Below, piece by piece: positions 1 to 7,982 of a DNA stretch of 49,695 bases; the first letter of the stretch is position 1; each line of letters starts with the position of its first letter. The notes beneath the pieces are model-generated. The model was not told the DNA's origin, did no database searches, and saw only the letters and a program-made list of their open reading frames with translations. The DNA comes from a virus, in IMG/VR virus record IMGVR_UViG_3300037189_003791, positions 1-49,695 of that record, one strand, 5' to 3'. Position numbers and translations under genes: made by a program.

Positions 1-652
1 ACAATAGAATCTCTTGGTCGATCTCAGCAGTAATTTCTTGTGCTAGAGCAGCCATGATTTCTGCTTCAACGTCAATCCCGTGTTGTGATTGTGCGTCTTG
101 TGCAGCTTCGAATGTCCAACGTGCTTGTAGCTTACGTGATTTAGCTTCAACAGCTTGACGTAAGATTTGTACGCTGATTTGCTTACCACCGTTACCCTCT
201 AGGGTAGCTGTGTCTGCTGCAGTGTAGCTGTTAACTGCTGTAGCAGCAGCTAAGTCACCACGTGTACGTGAATACGCTTGTGCAATTTTGAATGGGCTTA
301 ATGCTTCTTCACCAGCTGTAACTGAAGTTTGGGCTGCTGATTGGTCATTTAAACCTTGTGCATAACGTACACGTAATGTGTGGATTTGGCCAACTGGGCC
401 AGTCATTGGCTGAACGCCAACTAATTCATTTGCAATAACAGTTGGCATTACACGACGGATAACCGGTAGAATTACACGATTAAGAGTAGCGATGTTACCT
501 GCTGTTGTTGTACCAGCTGAAGATTCAGATAGTAATTGCTTGCGAGTGTTTTCTAATAATACACCCATTGTTGAACGACGGTTTCCTTTTAAGCCTTCTA
601 ACAGTGCTTCTCTGGTTTCGTCCCAACGGCTTTCTAAGAGTACTTGTGACAT
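1..652 (-). CDS. 23: Major capsid protein gp23, N-terminal part (partial)
   Basis: T4-type major capsid protein that forms the hexamers of the phage head. The reading frame starts at an ATG at 652-650 and runs off the left edge after 217 codons. T4 gp23 has about 520 residues, so less than half is present. A Shine-Dalgarno AGGAG lies 8 nt upstream of the start. The N-terminus begins MSQVLLESRWDETREALLEG and later reads RVILPVIRRVMPTVIANELV and GPVGQIHTLRVRYAQG, typical of this family. Several L-x-E triplets (E7, E19, E34, E43) fit the gp21 cleavage consensus (I/L)-x-E and the known removal of a gp23 propeptide; the actual site is inferred. It is last in the visible minus-strand head operon, behind gp22 and gp21. 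Confidence 0.95.
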   Translation of the reverse strand, partial: MSQVLLESRWDETREALLEGLKGNRRSTMGVLLENTRKQLLSESSAGTTTAGNIATLNRVILPVIRRVMPTVIANELVGVQPMTGPVGQIHTLRVRYAQGLNDQSAAQTSVTAGEEALSPFKIAQAYSRTRGDLAAATAVNSYTAADTATLEGNGGKQISVQILRQAVEAKSRKLQARWTFEAAQDAQSQHGIDVEAEIMAALAQEITAEIDQEILL

Positions 653-684
653 TTTTATATTCTCCTAAATTATGTCTTTTTTAA

Positions 685-1788
685 TTAAAGCCCTGCCAAA
701 CGCTTGATGTCAATCACATTATCACGTGATTCACCTTCATTCTTTTGTTTGATTGCAGCTTTATCCCCAGTTACTTCCTTAACGCTTTCATTAATCATAG
801 TCTTTTTAGTTGCTACTTTCTCTGAACCGTTATTCAATACTGCTGGGAGATACTTATCAAAAGCGTCTTGTAGACGTGGTGTCTGTACGCTTTCTAGTAA
901 GTTCTTCATTAAACTAGCTTTTTCTTCGTTTAAGGTTCCGAGTAAATCACCCATAACCTTTTCACGTTGATTGCTTTCTTTAATGATACGAACTTCACGT
1001 TCCTTACTTTCAATTAAGACTTTCGCCTTATTGATCATTTCTGTGGATTCAGCCAATTTCTGATCTTTTTCTGCTAATGCTGCTAATAAACTGCGTGTAT
1101 CAGCGGTCTCATTTAAATGAGTTGCACTGTATTCACTTGCATAAGCTTCAAAAATCTTACGACCAAAATTGTTCTCACGAGCAACTTGGATATCTTCTTT
1201 CAATTGACTAATTTCACCCTTAAGATGTGTAGTAACTGCTGAATTGATACGCTTAGCACTCTCACTAACAAATTTAGCTTTTAGAGTTTCTAATTGTTTA
1301 CGGCCTTCAGCAACTAACTTAACCTTTGCTTCAACTACTGCTTGCTTGTCTTGTGAGAATTCTTTGATTTCACGTGCTAGAGCATGAACGATAAATTGTT
1401 CTAGCTTTTGCTGACCTTCAAGTTGTACCATACGATCATTACGTAATTCTTTGATTTCTTCTGCTAACTTAGTTACCATAAAATCATTGAACTTACTTGC
1501 ATTTTCACGTAGTTTTAGTTGTGCTTTTACACGGTCTTCATTCATTGCTTCTCTTTCAGAGTGAAATTCACGAATCTCACCTTCTAGATTTGCAGTTACC
1601 ATCTTGTCAAGGGCTTCCACCATTACATTCTTGTCGTGTTCATAACGCTGTGCGAATTCTTCATGTAATTCTGCACGTACTTGCTCACGAGCTTCGTTCA
1701 ATTTTGATTCCCATGCTTCGTTTATGGCTTGGCTGGTTTCTTCATTGATGATTCCGCTCTCAAGTAATGGTTTAATAGCATCAAACAT
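685..1788 (-). CDS. 22: Prohead core scaffolding protein gp22
   Basis: Internal scaffold of the prohead, which the gp21 protease degrades during head maturation. The 367-residue product is highly charged and almost entirely predicted helix and coiled coil (long runs of E, K, A, Q and L, no Cys or Trp in the central part), with recurring xxREIKEFxxxK-like units between about residues 40 and 200. Identity rests mainly on the gene order 21-22-23, which matches T4, and on length and composition. The start at 1788 is preceded by a purine-rich AGGGGAA. The gene stops 33 bp before gp23, which has its own Shine-Dalgarno sequence. Sequence alone would only say coiled-coil protein. Confidence 0.85.
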   Translation of the reverse strand: MFDAIKPLLESGIINEETSQAINEAWESKLNEAREQVRAELHEEFAQRYEHDKNVMVEALDKMVTANLEGEIREFHSEREAMNEDRVKAQLKLRENASKFNDFMVTKLAEEIKELRNDRMVQLEGQQKLEQFIVHALAREIKEFSQDKQAVVEAKVKLVAEGRKQLETLKAKFVSESAKRINSAVTTHLKGEISQLKEDIQVARENNFGRKIFEAYASEYSATHLNETADTRSLLAALAEKDQKLAESTEMINKAKVLIESKEREVRIIKESNQREKVMGDLLGTLNEEKASLMKNLLESVQTPRLQDAFDKYLPAVLNNGSEKVATKKTMINESVKEVTGDKAAIKQKNEGESRDNVIDIKRLAGL

Positions 1789-1802
1789 GCTGTGTTCCCC
1801 TA

Positions 1803-2441
1803 TTATTGAATCTTGAGGTCCTTGATAAGACGAACCATTTCGTCTTTCAGGTATCTCTGAACTTTTTTGTCAGCACTTGCATCTTTTGCAATATCCAACA
1901 CACGATGACCATGACGCATGTTCATTAGTCCTTCGTAAATTGCTTTTGGATATGCATTAGGAGCACTAGGTTGTGCGACTACATCTACAGTGACAATTTC
2001 AAAGTCACTGACCTTACCAGTAATATCGTCAACGTTTCCGCTTCCTCTAGAACTGACACCTAATTTTACACCACTCTCTAACATGGTCGATATTAATTGA
2101 CCCATTGGAGTTGGTAATATTTTTAACTTTCCGAAACCATTAGGACCATCCATCCACATATTTGTAATCATGTGAGATACACGGTCTAGGTTGATTTTTA
2201 GATCATCGGGGTGATCGACTTCTCCTAATACGGAGTTGCCTTCCATTATTTGTTGATTGAGTTGTTCAACTGCGGATTCAATTTCATCAATGGGGTAAAC
2301 ACGTTCATTAGCGTTCTTTACCCCACCTTGAATGAAGATCCCTTTCATATAAAGGGACTTCTTATTTTCACCATCACTTACACTTTCGACCACTATATTA
2401 GCACGGTCGAAAGTTAAGTTTTCTCTTAGATACAAAGCCAT
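1803..2441 (-). CDS. 21: Prohead core protease gp21
   Basis: Serine protease of the T4 gp21 / herpesvirus assemblin-like class that processes capsid and core proteins inside the prohead. At 212 residues it has the family's usual length. The motif GEVDHPDD puts the candidate catalytic His at 77, and KLGVSSRGSG puts the candidate catalytic Ser at 130 or 131; both stand in the conserved family positions. The N-terminal part with KGIFIQGGVKNANERVYP is also characteristic. It lies between the acidic core protein and gp22 in the order expected for T4-like phages. The protease and its likely substrates (gp22, gp23 and the acidic core protein) are therefore in one operon. Confidence 0.93.
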   Translation of the reverse strand: MALYLRENLTFDRANIVVESVSDGENKKSLYMKGIFIQGGVKNANERVYPIDEIESAVEQLNQQIMEGNSVLGEVDHPDDLKINLDRVSHMITNMWMDGPNGFGKLKILPTPMGQLISTMLESGVKLGVSSRGSGNVDDITGKVSDFEIVTVDVVAQPSAPNAYPKAIYEGLMNMRHGHRVLDIAKDASADKKVQRYLKDEMVRLIKDLKIQ

Positions 2442-2459
2442 TTGCTCTTGGAGTTCCTA

Positions 2460-3314
2460 TTACTTAATACGCTTTTTAGCTGTTTTGCTTTCAGCTACTG
2501 GGCTTTTTGTATTAACACCAGTTGCTTGAGCTTTATGAGCCGCAGGCGCTTTGTCTAGTTTTTGTCCAGTTTGTGATGGAGCATTTTTCCACTCACCTGA
2601 ATGCTTAACTGTTGTTTCACCTTTTGAACCATAGTTACTTGGTGCTTTTGGTCCTGTTGGAACTGACTCTGGTGAACCTGAGAAGTTAACTGGATTTACG
2701 TTAGGGGCTTTAACTTTTGGTCCGCCTGTTAATGCTGTGCTTTTGGTGTTTGAACCATCATCACCGCCAATTTTTGAACCATATAAGCCTGGTACTTGCT
2801 TTAGTTGAATTGCTTCTTCTAAAGATTCAGTCATATCTTCTTCTTCATCATCATCTTCTTCGTCACCGAAATCTTCTTCGCCGCCCATTTCTTCATCGCC
2901 GAAATCTTCTTCGCCGCCCATTTCTTCATCGCCGAAATCTTCTTCGCCTTCATCATGACCCATAATTTCTTCAAACTCAGCCATTAACATGTCTAGTTTA
3001 TCTTCGATATCTACAACACGATCTTCTAGGTCTTCGATTTCTTCTTCTTCTGATTCTTCATCATGTGCTAGGCCTTCTTCTTCGTCATCCATTTCGATGT
3101 CGGCAAATTCGTCATCATCTTCTGACATGCCTTCTTCTTCATGACCGATTTCGTCCATTAGATCACCTACTTGACCGCCCATATTTTCATCCATCATTGA
3201 TTCATAGATTTCTCTTGATTTTTCAACTACGATGTCGTGGAATAATGCACGTGCTTGTTCTTCATTCTCATTGATAATTAGATCAATAAGTTGTTCAAAT
3301 TTTCTGTTATCCAT
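2460..3314 (-). CDS. Acidic prohead core protein (gp67/gp68 position)
   Basis: Likely internal prohead core component. The first 45 residues (FEQLIDLIINENEEQARALF, then a short helix) resemble the N-terminus of T4 gp67, a small acidic core peptide precursor. The gene sits in the 67/68 slot between gp20 and gp21. Residues about 45-165 are extremely acidic (runs of D and E), including an 11-residue unit EEDFGDEEMGG repeated in tandem. The C-terminal 110 residues turn basic and rich in G, P, T and K. At 284 residues it is far longer than T4 gp67 (about 80) and is probably a merged or expanded core protein. A strong Shine-Dalgarno AAGGAG precedes the ATG at 3314. Confidence 0.7.
   Translation of the reverse strand: MDNRKFEQLIDLIINENEEQARALFHDIVVEKSREIYESMMDENMGGQVGDLMDEIGHEEEGMSEDDDEFADIEMDDEEEGLAHDEESEEEEIEDLEDRVVDIEDKLDMLMAEFEEIMGHDEGEEDFGDEEMGGEEDFGDEEMGGEEDFGDEEDDDEEEDMTESLEEAIQLKQVPGLYGSKIGGDDGSNTKSTALTGGPKVKAPNVNPVNFSGSPESVPTGPKAPSNYGSKGETTVKHSGEWKNAPSQTGQKLDKAPAAHKAQATGVNTKSPVAESKTAKKRIK
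2866..2948 (-). repeat. 33-bp tandem repeat inside the acidic core gene
   Basis: A unit starting CCGAAATCTTCTTCGCCGCC on the plus strand recurs with a 33-bp period at 2866, 2899 and 2932; the third copy is partial. Each unit encodes 11 acidic residues. Because the period is a multiple of three, copy number can change without breaking the frame. The near identity of the units suggests recent slippage expansion. Confidence 0.85.
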
Positions 3315-3350
3315 TATTAAATTCTCCTTTTGAAATGGCTCTGTAATAAT

Positions 3351-3358
3351 TATTTAGT
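3351..3358 (-). promoter_or_regulatory. Candidate late promoter box for the core-protease-capsid operon
   Basis: Minus-strand CTAAATAAT, one or two changes from the T4 late consensus TATAAATA, lies about 37 bp before the ATG of the acidic core gene and just downstream (minus sense) of the terminator-like hairpin at 3367-3389. The arrangement suggests that a new late transcript starts here. It is weaker than the NATAAATA boxes elsewhere in the window. Confidence 0.4.
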
Positions 3359-3366
3359 GGGTAGTT

Positions 3367-3397
3367 GAAAAAACAGCACATTAAGTGCTATTTTTTT
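3367..3397. terminator. Bidirectional intrinsic terminator
   Basis: AGCAC (3375-3379), loop ATTAA and GTGCT (3385-3389) form a 5-bp stem. It is flanked by six A's and then by seven T's on the plus strand, so either strand reads stem-loop followed by a T-run. On the minus strand it follows the small basic gene and precedes the acidic core gene. It would end the portal transcript before the core-capsid operon. The stem is short, but both U-tracts are good. Confidence 0.65.
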
Positions 3398-3422
3398 GCG
3401 TTTTTTGAAAAGATATGCTTTT

Positions 3423-3644
3423 TTAGACACCAGGAGCAGCTGGTGGCGGCATATATTGTTTACGGACTTGTTTTAAGTTCTTTGCTCTTTCAAAACTACG
3501 TACATCAAACATCTTACGTAGCTTACGAATTTGTCTTAATGTTAGTTTGGTTTTACGGGATTCTCTCCATTTAGGTTGACTGTTGTCATCTGCAACATCC
3601 TGTAATCCTTCAATTGGCTTGTCAAACATTTCAAAAAGTTTCAT
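3423..3644 (-). CDS. Small basic protein between portal and prohead core
   Basis: A 73-residue basic protein of unknown role. Its core, KLTLRQIRKLRKMFDVRSFE, followed by a Pro-rich tail (YMPPPAAPGV), resembles small conserved proteins found at the same place, between gp20 and the core gene, in other marine T4-like phages; this is from memory and was not searched. It may be a head assembly or core-associated factor. The start codon lies 18 bp after the gp20 stop. There is no Shine-Dalgarno sequence; instead the late-type box GATAAATA stands 7 nt before the ATG. Overlapping plus-strand frames look like shadows. Confidence 0.65.
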   Translation of the reverse strand: MKLFEMFDKPIEGLQDVADDNSQPKWRESRKTKLTLRQIRKLRKMFDVRSFERAKNLKQVRKQYMPPPAAPGV

Positions 3645-3651
3645 AGTAATG

Positions 3652-3659
3652 TATTTATC
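3652..3659 (-). promoter_or_regulatory. Late promoter box GATAAATA directly before the small basic gene
   Basis: Minus-strand GATAAATA followed by CATTACT and then the ATG at 3644. In T4 the late box lies about 6-13 bp upstream of the transcription start, so a transcript from here would begin at or within 2 nt of the AUG. Function is inferred from the motif and the gp55 gene in the window. Confidence 0.5.
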
Positions 3660-3662
3660 ACT

Positions 3663-5444
3663 TTACATGCCAACTCCGCCAGGGGCAGGAGCTCCACCAC
3701 CGCCGGTCATTGCACCTGGTCCTTGTACCGGAGGAACTACTTCAGTAGGACCACCTGGTTGTTCAGGGGGTTGTTCCATAGTTTCTGCAGTTTGCAAATC
3801 AGTGTCTATGTCACCGGAGCTAATACCAATACTACGTAAATCTCCACCTGTGATATCCTCATCTACATCTTTATCACGTTCTTCTTTCCATAGCTTTTCG
3901 TTTTCTGCAATTTCTTCTTCAGTCAATCCTAAGAATCGCTGTAGAGCAAAACGCTTACTAATATATGGAAAAGCTTCCATTGATGCAAATGTAGTGACAC
4001 GGTCTTTGTCTAATTCACTTTGACGATATGCTGCAAAGTTCTGAGGTGCATTGAATTTAATATCAAAAATACCAGAATCAATATTGAATCCGCGCCATCT
4101 TAAGAATAGTTTGAATTCATCATCTAGCTTTTGACTGATATAATTCTGTAGTCTTTCGCAATATTGATTGAATCTAAACTCTTGTATCATTGCTGTACCA
4201 ACACGACCATCATTTAATGGTACTTGTCCATCTTCTGGACCTGTCGGTAAATAGCTACTTGGCACACGCAAACCACGTGCTAACCTGTTATTAAAGTATT
4301 TTAAATCGTCAATTTCACCAAGGTTTTGTCCACCTTGTAACAAGTCAACTGAGCTACCTCTACCGTCTGCAGTTACAGGGAAGAAGTAATCTTCATTGAT
4401 ACTTAATGGGTTATATGTAGCATCCAGTGTGCCACTGCCTCCACCAGTTGTTGGAATCCTACGTTGATGTATTTCATTTTTAACTCTATCAACGAAAGCC
4501 ATAGCCATATGACTTGGCATGTTACCTACGTCAATTTTAAATACTCTACGTTCCGGCGCACGACTTATGCGATAGATTAGAATAGCATCTTCAAGCAATT
4601 CTTTTTGCTTGTAGACTTTAAATATATTCTCTAAAATACTTTGTCCAAAGGGCCAATAACGATCTAAACCCTCTGTTAAACTTAAATGAATAACATGTTT
4701 AGCATCAACTGCTGCTTCATTTAATCCTAAAGTAAATCTGCTTCCTGTAGTACCATATGGTTCATTAGGAACTGTATAGCTATAAGGCGCACTATAACCT
4801 GCTGTTGGAGGCTGTGCTGCAAAATCATTGGTAGTTTTTGCTGCTACTGTTAAATTCTGTAGATTGGGATTAATATCTTTAAGTACATATTGCTCAGGCT
4901 TCTTTCCTTCGCTTTCATTTACAATGACCTTAGTTACTTTGGTCATATCTACCCAATATAGTTTAAAGTTTTCTGGATCACGAATGAATACTTGATCTCC
5001 GTATTTGATACAGTTACGGAAGATTTTGAAAACTCTAGTCTCAAATTCGTTTAATTTACACCATTGTTGAAGTTGTTTCTTAAGCAATTCTACTTCATGA
5101 GGAGTAGGATCCTCTTTAAATTCTAAGTTAAATGGTGTATTATTGTGTTCATTTTTCTGTGTGCTGAACTCTGCAATAATGTCTAAACATGCATTAATTT
5201 CAGCATCTACATCCATCATTTCATATTGATTGTAACGTTCTACACGATTAGGATGCCCTGTATATACTTCAGGTAATCTACTTTGATAATTTTTGTATCC
5301 AAAATCAGTATTGTAACCGCCACCTGTTTCGGTTTTGTTCATTCCGGCACCACTGTTCCAGGCACCATAGTTACTATTGTTGCCTGAGATAGGACTCATT
5401 TGCCCAGTTGTGTTCGGGGCTGAAAAACGCTTTTTATATGACAT
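3663..5444 (-). CDS. 20: Portal vertex protein gp20
   Basis: Forms the dodecameric portal through which DNA enters and leaves the head and on which the prohead is initiated. The 593 residues include the hallmark stretch YWPFGQSILENIFKVYKQKE followed by LLEDAILIYRISRAPERRVF, and the later RVPSSYLPTG and GRVGTAMIQEFRFNQYCERL, all typical of gp20. Length is close to T4 gp20 (524), with a longer Pro/Gly-rich C-terminal tail (last 60 residues). The start at 5444 lacks a Shine-Dalgarno sequence and is preceded 6 nt upstream by CATAAATA, so it may be translated from a leaderless late mRNA. Confidence 0.97.
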   Translation of the reverse strand: MSYKKRFSAPNTTGQMSPISGNNSNYGAWNSGAGMNKTETGGGYNTDFGYKNYQSRLPEVYTGHPNRVERYNQYEMMDVDAEINACLDIIAEFSTQKNEHNNTPFNLEFKEDPTPHEVELLKKQLQQWCKLNEFETRVFKIFRNCIKYGDQVFIRDPENFKLYWVDMTKVTKVIVNESEGKKPEQYVLKDINPNLQNLTVAAKTTNDFAAQPPTAGYSAPYSYTVPNEPYGTTGSRFTLGLNEAAVDAKHVIHLSLTEGLDRYWPFGQSILENIFKVYKQKELLEDAILIYRISRAPERRVFKIDVGNMPSHMAMAFVDRVKNEIHQRRIPTTGGGSGTLDATYNPLSINEDYFFPVTADGRGSSVDLLQGGQNLGEIDDLKYFNNRLARGLRVPSSYLPTGPEDGQVPLNDGRVGTAMIQEFRFNQYCERLQNYISQKLDDEFKLFLRWRGFNIDSGIFDIKFNAPQNFAAYRQSELDKDRVTTFASMEAFPYISKRFALQRFLGLTEEEIAENEKLWKEERDKDVDEDITGGDLRSIGISSGDIDTDLQTAETMEQPPEQPGGPTEVVPPVQGPGAMTGGGGAPAPGGVGM

Positions 5445-5450
5445 AATTAG

Positions 5451-5458
5451 TATTTATG
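5451..5458 (-). promoter_or_regulatory. Late promoter box CATAAATA before gp20
   Basis: Minus-strand CATAAATA, then CTAATT, then the gp20 ATG. The box overlaps the end of the upstream tape-measure-like gene by no more than a few bases. It has the same box-to-ATG geometry as the boxes at 3652-3659 and 47126-47133. Confidence 0.5.
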
Positions 5459-5459
5459 A

Positions 5460-7979
5460 TTAATTGTGGGCATATAGTTTTATGTCACTATATATTCGGT
5501 TACTTTCTTCTACCTTTGTATTCAAATCATCTAGTTTAGCTAGTAATATATCAGTAAATAAAGTATCAGTAGACTGTTGTTCTGCTGCTTGTACAGGAGC
5601 CGATGAGCCAAATGAACTAGAACTATTAGAACCTAACTCTAATTTACCATCAGTAAAGCCACTTAAACTCTTGTTGTTCATATCTATAGAAATAGTACCG
5701 TTTGTTAAAGGGATTTTTGCTTCAGTGCCATGAAGTAACGCAGCATAGCCTGAATTAGGTCCATCAAACATTCCACCCAGTTTAGCTTTTGGTACAACGT
5801 GAACCGGGTCTCTATCTTTGTGTGGTCTATGTAATCCAAATTCTTCTAGTATACCTTTTGATTCTAAAAAGTCTAACTGTGCTGCATCAATATCAACTGC
5901 TTTACCTTTACTGTGTGCGCTACCACCTGCACTTGGCATATAGTAACCACCTGCAAATGGTTTATCTTTACTTCCGCCTGCTTTAACCCATGCTTTATAT
6001 ATTGCTTCTTGTTCTTCCTGTGAACGATATGAACTGTTTATCGATAGTCTTTTTCCACCGGATAAGTTATAATATCTTTCTGCTAGTGCTGAAACAGTAG
6101 AACCAAATGCAGGATCTAGTTGACCAAAATGTTTTGCATCATTTGAATTACCAGCTTTAAATTCAAGGAAGCTACCTGAAACTTCTGCAGCACCTCCACT
6201 AATTGATTGTTTTCTTTTTTTATTTTTTTCTCTTTCCTGTGTTCTAGCTTGACGGTCTAGTAATTCCTGTCGTTTCTGTTCAAGTGTTAGTGTGTCAGTT
6301 CCGTATTTTGCTTTTTCATTTTTACGTTGTTCTTGTAGTGCTTTATCAGCAGCAATAACATCAGCATCCGCTTTCTTTTTTTCTTCTGGACTTTTAGCTG
6401 CTTTCTTAGCTTGCATAGCTTTATCATATGCATCTTTAGCAGCTTTAGTCTTTGCACCTTCATCTCGTTGCATTGAAATTTGTTTGTCGGTTTCAGTTAA
6501 GCTTTTCTTTATAGCTTGATTTACTCCCTTAATATCTTTGTCATCACCTAATATAGCCAATGCAGCTTCTAGTTCTTTATTTGTTCCACCAGATAACCAA
6601 TTACCTAATTTAATAGCACCTATAGCAGTTTGTTTTACTAAATCTGCTAAAGTTCTGAATACAAAGTTAACTGGACCACTAACAACTCCCATAGTTTTCT
6701 CATAGGTTATTGCAGATTGGCGCTCTGTCTTAGCAGCATCAATCTGTGTTTCTTTTAATCCTGATTTTATTTTACCATCACTATCTTTTTGTTTCTTTGC
6801 AAGGTCAATTTGTGCCTGAACATCAACCATATTCTGTACATTTGCTAATTTTTCAGCACCTTCTAACCTTTTTACTGACATGCCAGTTTGTTCTTGATAA
6901 TCTTTGCTTATCTGTAGTGATTTTCTATTAGCTTTCTCATAATCTGTTGTTGCGTTTGCTATGCGTTTATTAAACTCTACTCCGTCAATTTGACCACTTT
7001 CTAATTGTGCAACCCATAAACCAATTTCACCCTTAGTTGTAGCCATTAAAGCTTCACCTTCTTTGGTTGTTGCTACTCCATTAGAAAGGAAATCACGAAC
7101 AGCCGCTGCAGTTTGTGGACCCATTAGAGCTGCACTAATAGTCGATGCATCTTTAAAGTTTTTAATTGCTTTGTCGTTACCGGCTCTGTTTAATTCTCTT
7201 AGTTTTAAATTAAATTTCAAATCATTTGCTTGAGCAGCCATTTGATCAGCTAATTCATCTACATTATGTCCAGTTATAACTGATAAGCCAATTAATGAAG
7301 TAGCATAATCTAAAGAACTTTGTCTTGTGTTTTTTGCACCCTTTTCTAAACCAAAACCCAATGTCTCTTGCATTTTAATATATTTGGTTTGCATCATTCT
7401 CAAGCTATCTTGATTCTGACCTAACCTCATAAACTCATCAACTACCCCATCAGTTTTTGTTATCTGTGATAACTCATCAATACCAACTGATGTTGTTTTT
7501 CCTAAGTTTATTAATCCTGTATTTGAATCTTCGATTGATTTTAAAAATGATTCATTGCTTTTTACTGAAGTATTTGATTCATGCGTTATAGTAGATAACT
7601 TCTCAGCAGTAGTTCCGGCAGCAATACCAAACTTTGATACTCTATCAAACGCAGTTAACTGTAAATCATTCTGCTCGAACACCATTTCTGTTAACGTACT
7701 GATAGTTCGAATTATGCTGCCTATTGCACCGCCTACACCAGGTATACTTCTAGAAGCATTATCTAAAAATTTACTAGTATAATCAATTGATTTTTCAAAT
7801 TTTGCAAATTTATCATTTGCATCATAAAAAGCAGAACCAGTAGCTGATGCTGCTCTAGTAAAATCTAAATAGGCACTAGTAATCTTAGAGGCAGCGGCTT
7901 TACCTTGGGCAGTAGATTTACTAAAATCTTCTATGCCCTTACCAATATCATCTACTGAATCACTAATATTATCAGCCAT
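5460..7979 (-). CDS. Tape-measure-like tail protein with C-terminal M15 peptidase domain
   Basis: An 839-residue tail protein. Residues about 1-580 are helical and Ala/Lys/Ser-rich with hydrophobic segments near 80-105, and align loosely with the neighbouring gene at 7983-10118 (for example SIPGVGGAIGSIIRTISTLT here and NIPIFGGVLGGLIKVVGSLT there). Residues about 620-730 form an M15/VanY-type zinc peptidase domain: SxHxxGxAxD with H689 and D696, then DPVHV with H727, the expected metal ligands. Such domains cut peptide bonds in peptidoglycan, so local wall opening during DNA injection is the likely role. It ends with GGMFDGPNSGYAALLHGTEA, a C-terminal motif seen in many tape measure proteins. 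An AAAGG stands before the start. Confidence 0.75.
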   Translation of the reverse strand: MADNISDSVDDIGKGIEDFSKSTAQGKAAASKITSAYLDFTRAASATGSAFYDANDKFAKFEKSIDYTSKFLDNASRSIPGVGGAIGSIIRTISTLTEMVFEQNDLQLTAFDRVSKFGIAAGTTAEKLSTITHESNTSVKSNESFLKSIEDSNTGLINLGKTTSVGIDELSQITKTDGVVDEFMRLGQNQDSLRMMQTKYIKMQETLGFGLEKGAKNTRQSSLDYATSLIGLSVITGHNVDELADQMAAQANDLKFNLKLRELNRAGNDKAIKNFKDASTISAALMGPQTAAAVRDFLSNGVATTKEGEALMATTKGEIGLWVAQLESGQIDGVEFNKRIANATTDYEKANRKSLQISKDYQEQTGMSVKRLEGAEKLANVQNMVDVQAQIDLAKKQKDSDGKIKSGLKETQIDAAKTERQSAITYEKTMGVVSGPVNFVFRTLADLVKQTAIGAIKLGNWLSGGTNKELEAALAILGDDKDIKGVNQAIKKSLTETDKQISMQRDEGAKTKAAKDAYDKAMQAKKAAKSPEEKKKADADVIAADKALQEQRKNEKAKYGTDTLTLEQKRQELLDRQARTQEREKNKKRKQSISGGAAEVSGSFLEFKAGNSNDAKHFGQLDPAFGSTVSALAERYYNLSGGKRLSINSSYRSQEEQEAIYKAWVKAGGSKDKPFAGGYYMPSAGGSAHSKGKAVDIDAAQLDFLESKGILEEFGLHRPHKDRDPVHVVPKAKLGGMFDGPNSGYAALLHGTEAKIPLTNGTISIDMNNKSLSGFTDGKLELGSNSSSSFGSSAPVQAAEQQSTDTLFTDILLAKLDDLNTKVEESNRIYSDIKLYAHN

Positions 7980-7982
7980 TAA

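Noticed and set aside
2717-3274. Plus-strand open frames opposite the acidic core gene
   Set aside because: Leu/His/Arg-rich shadows of the Asp/Glu codons on the minus strand.
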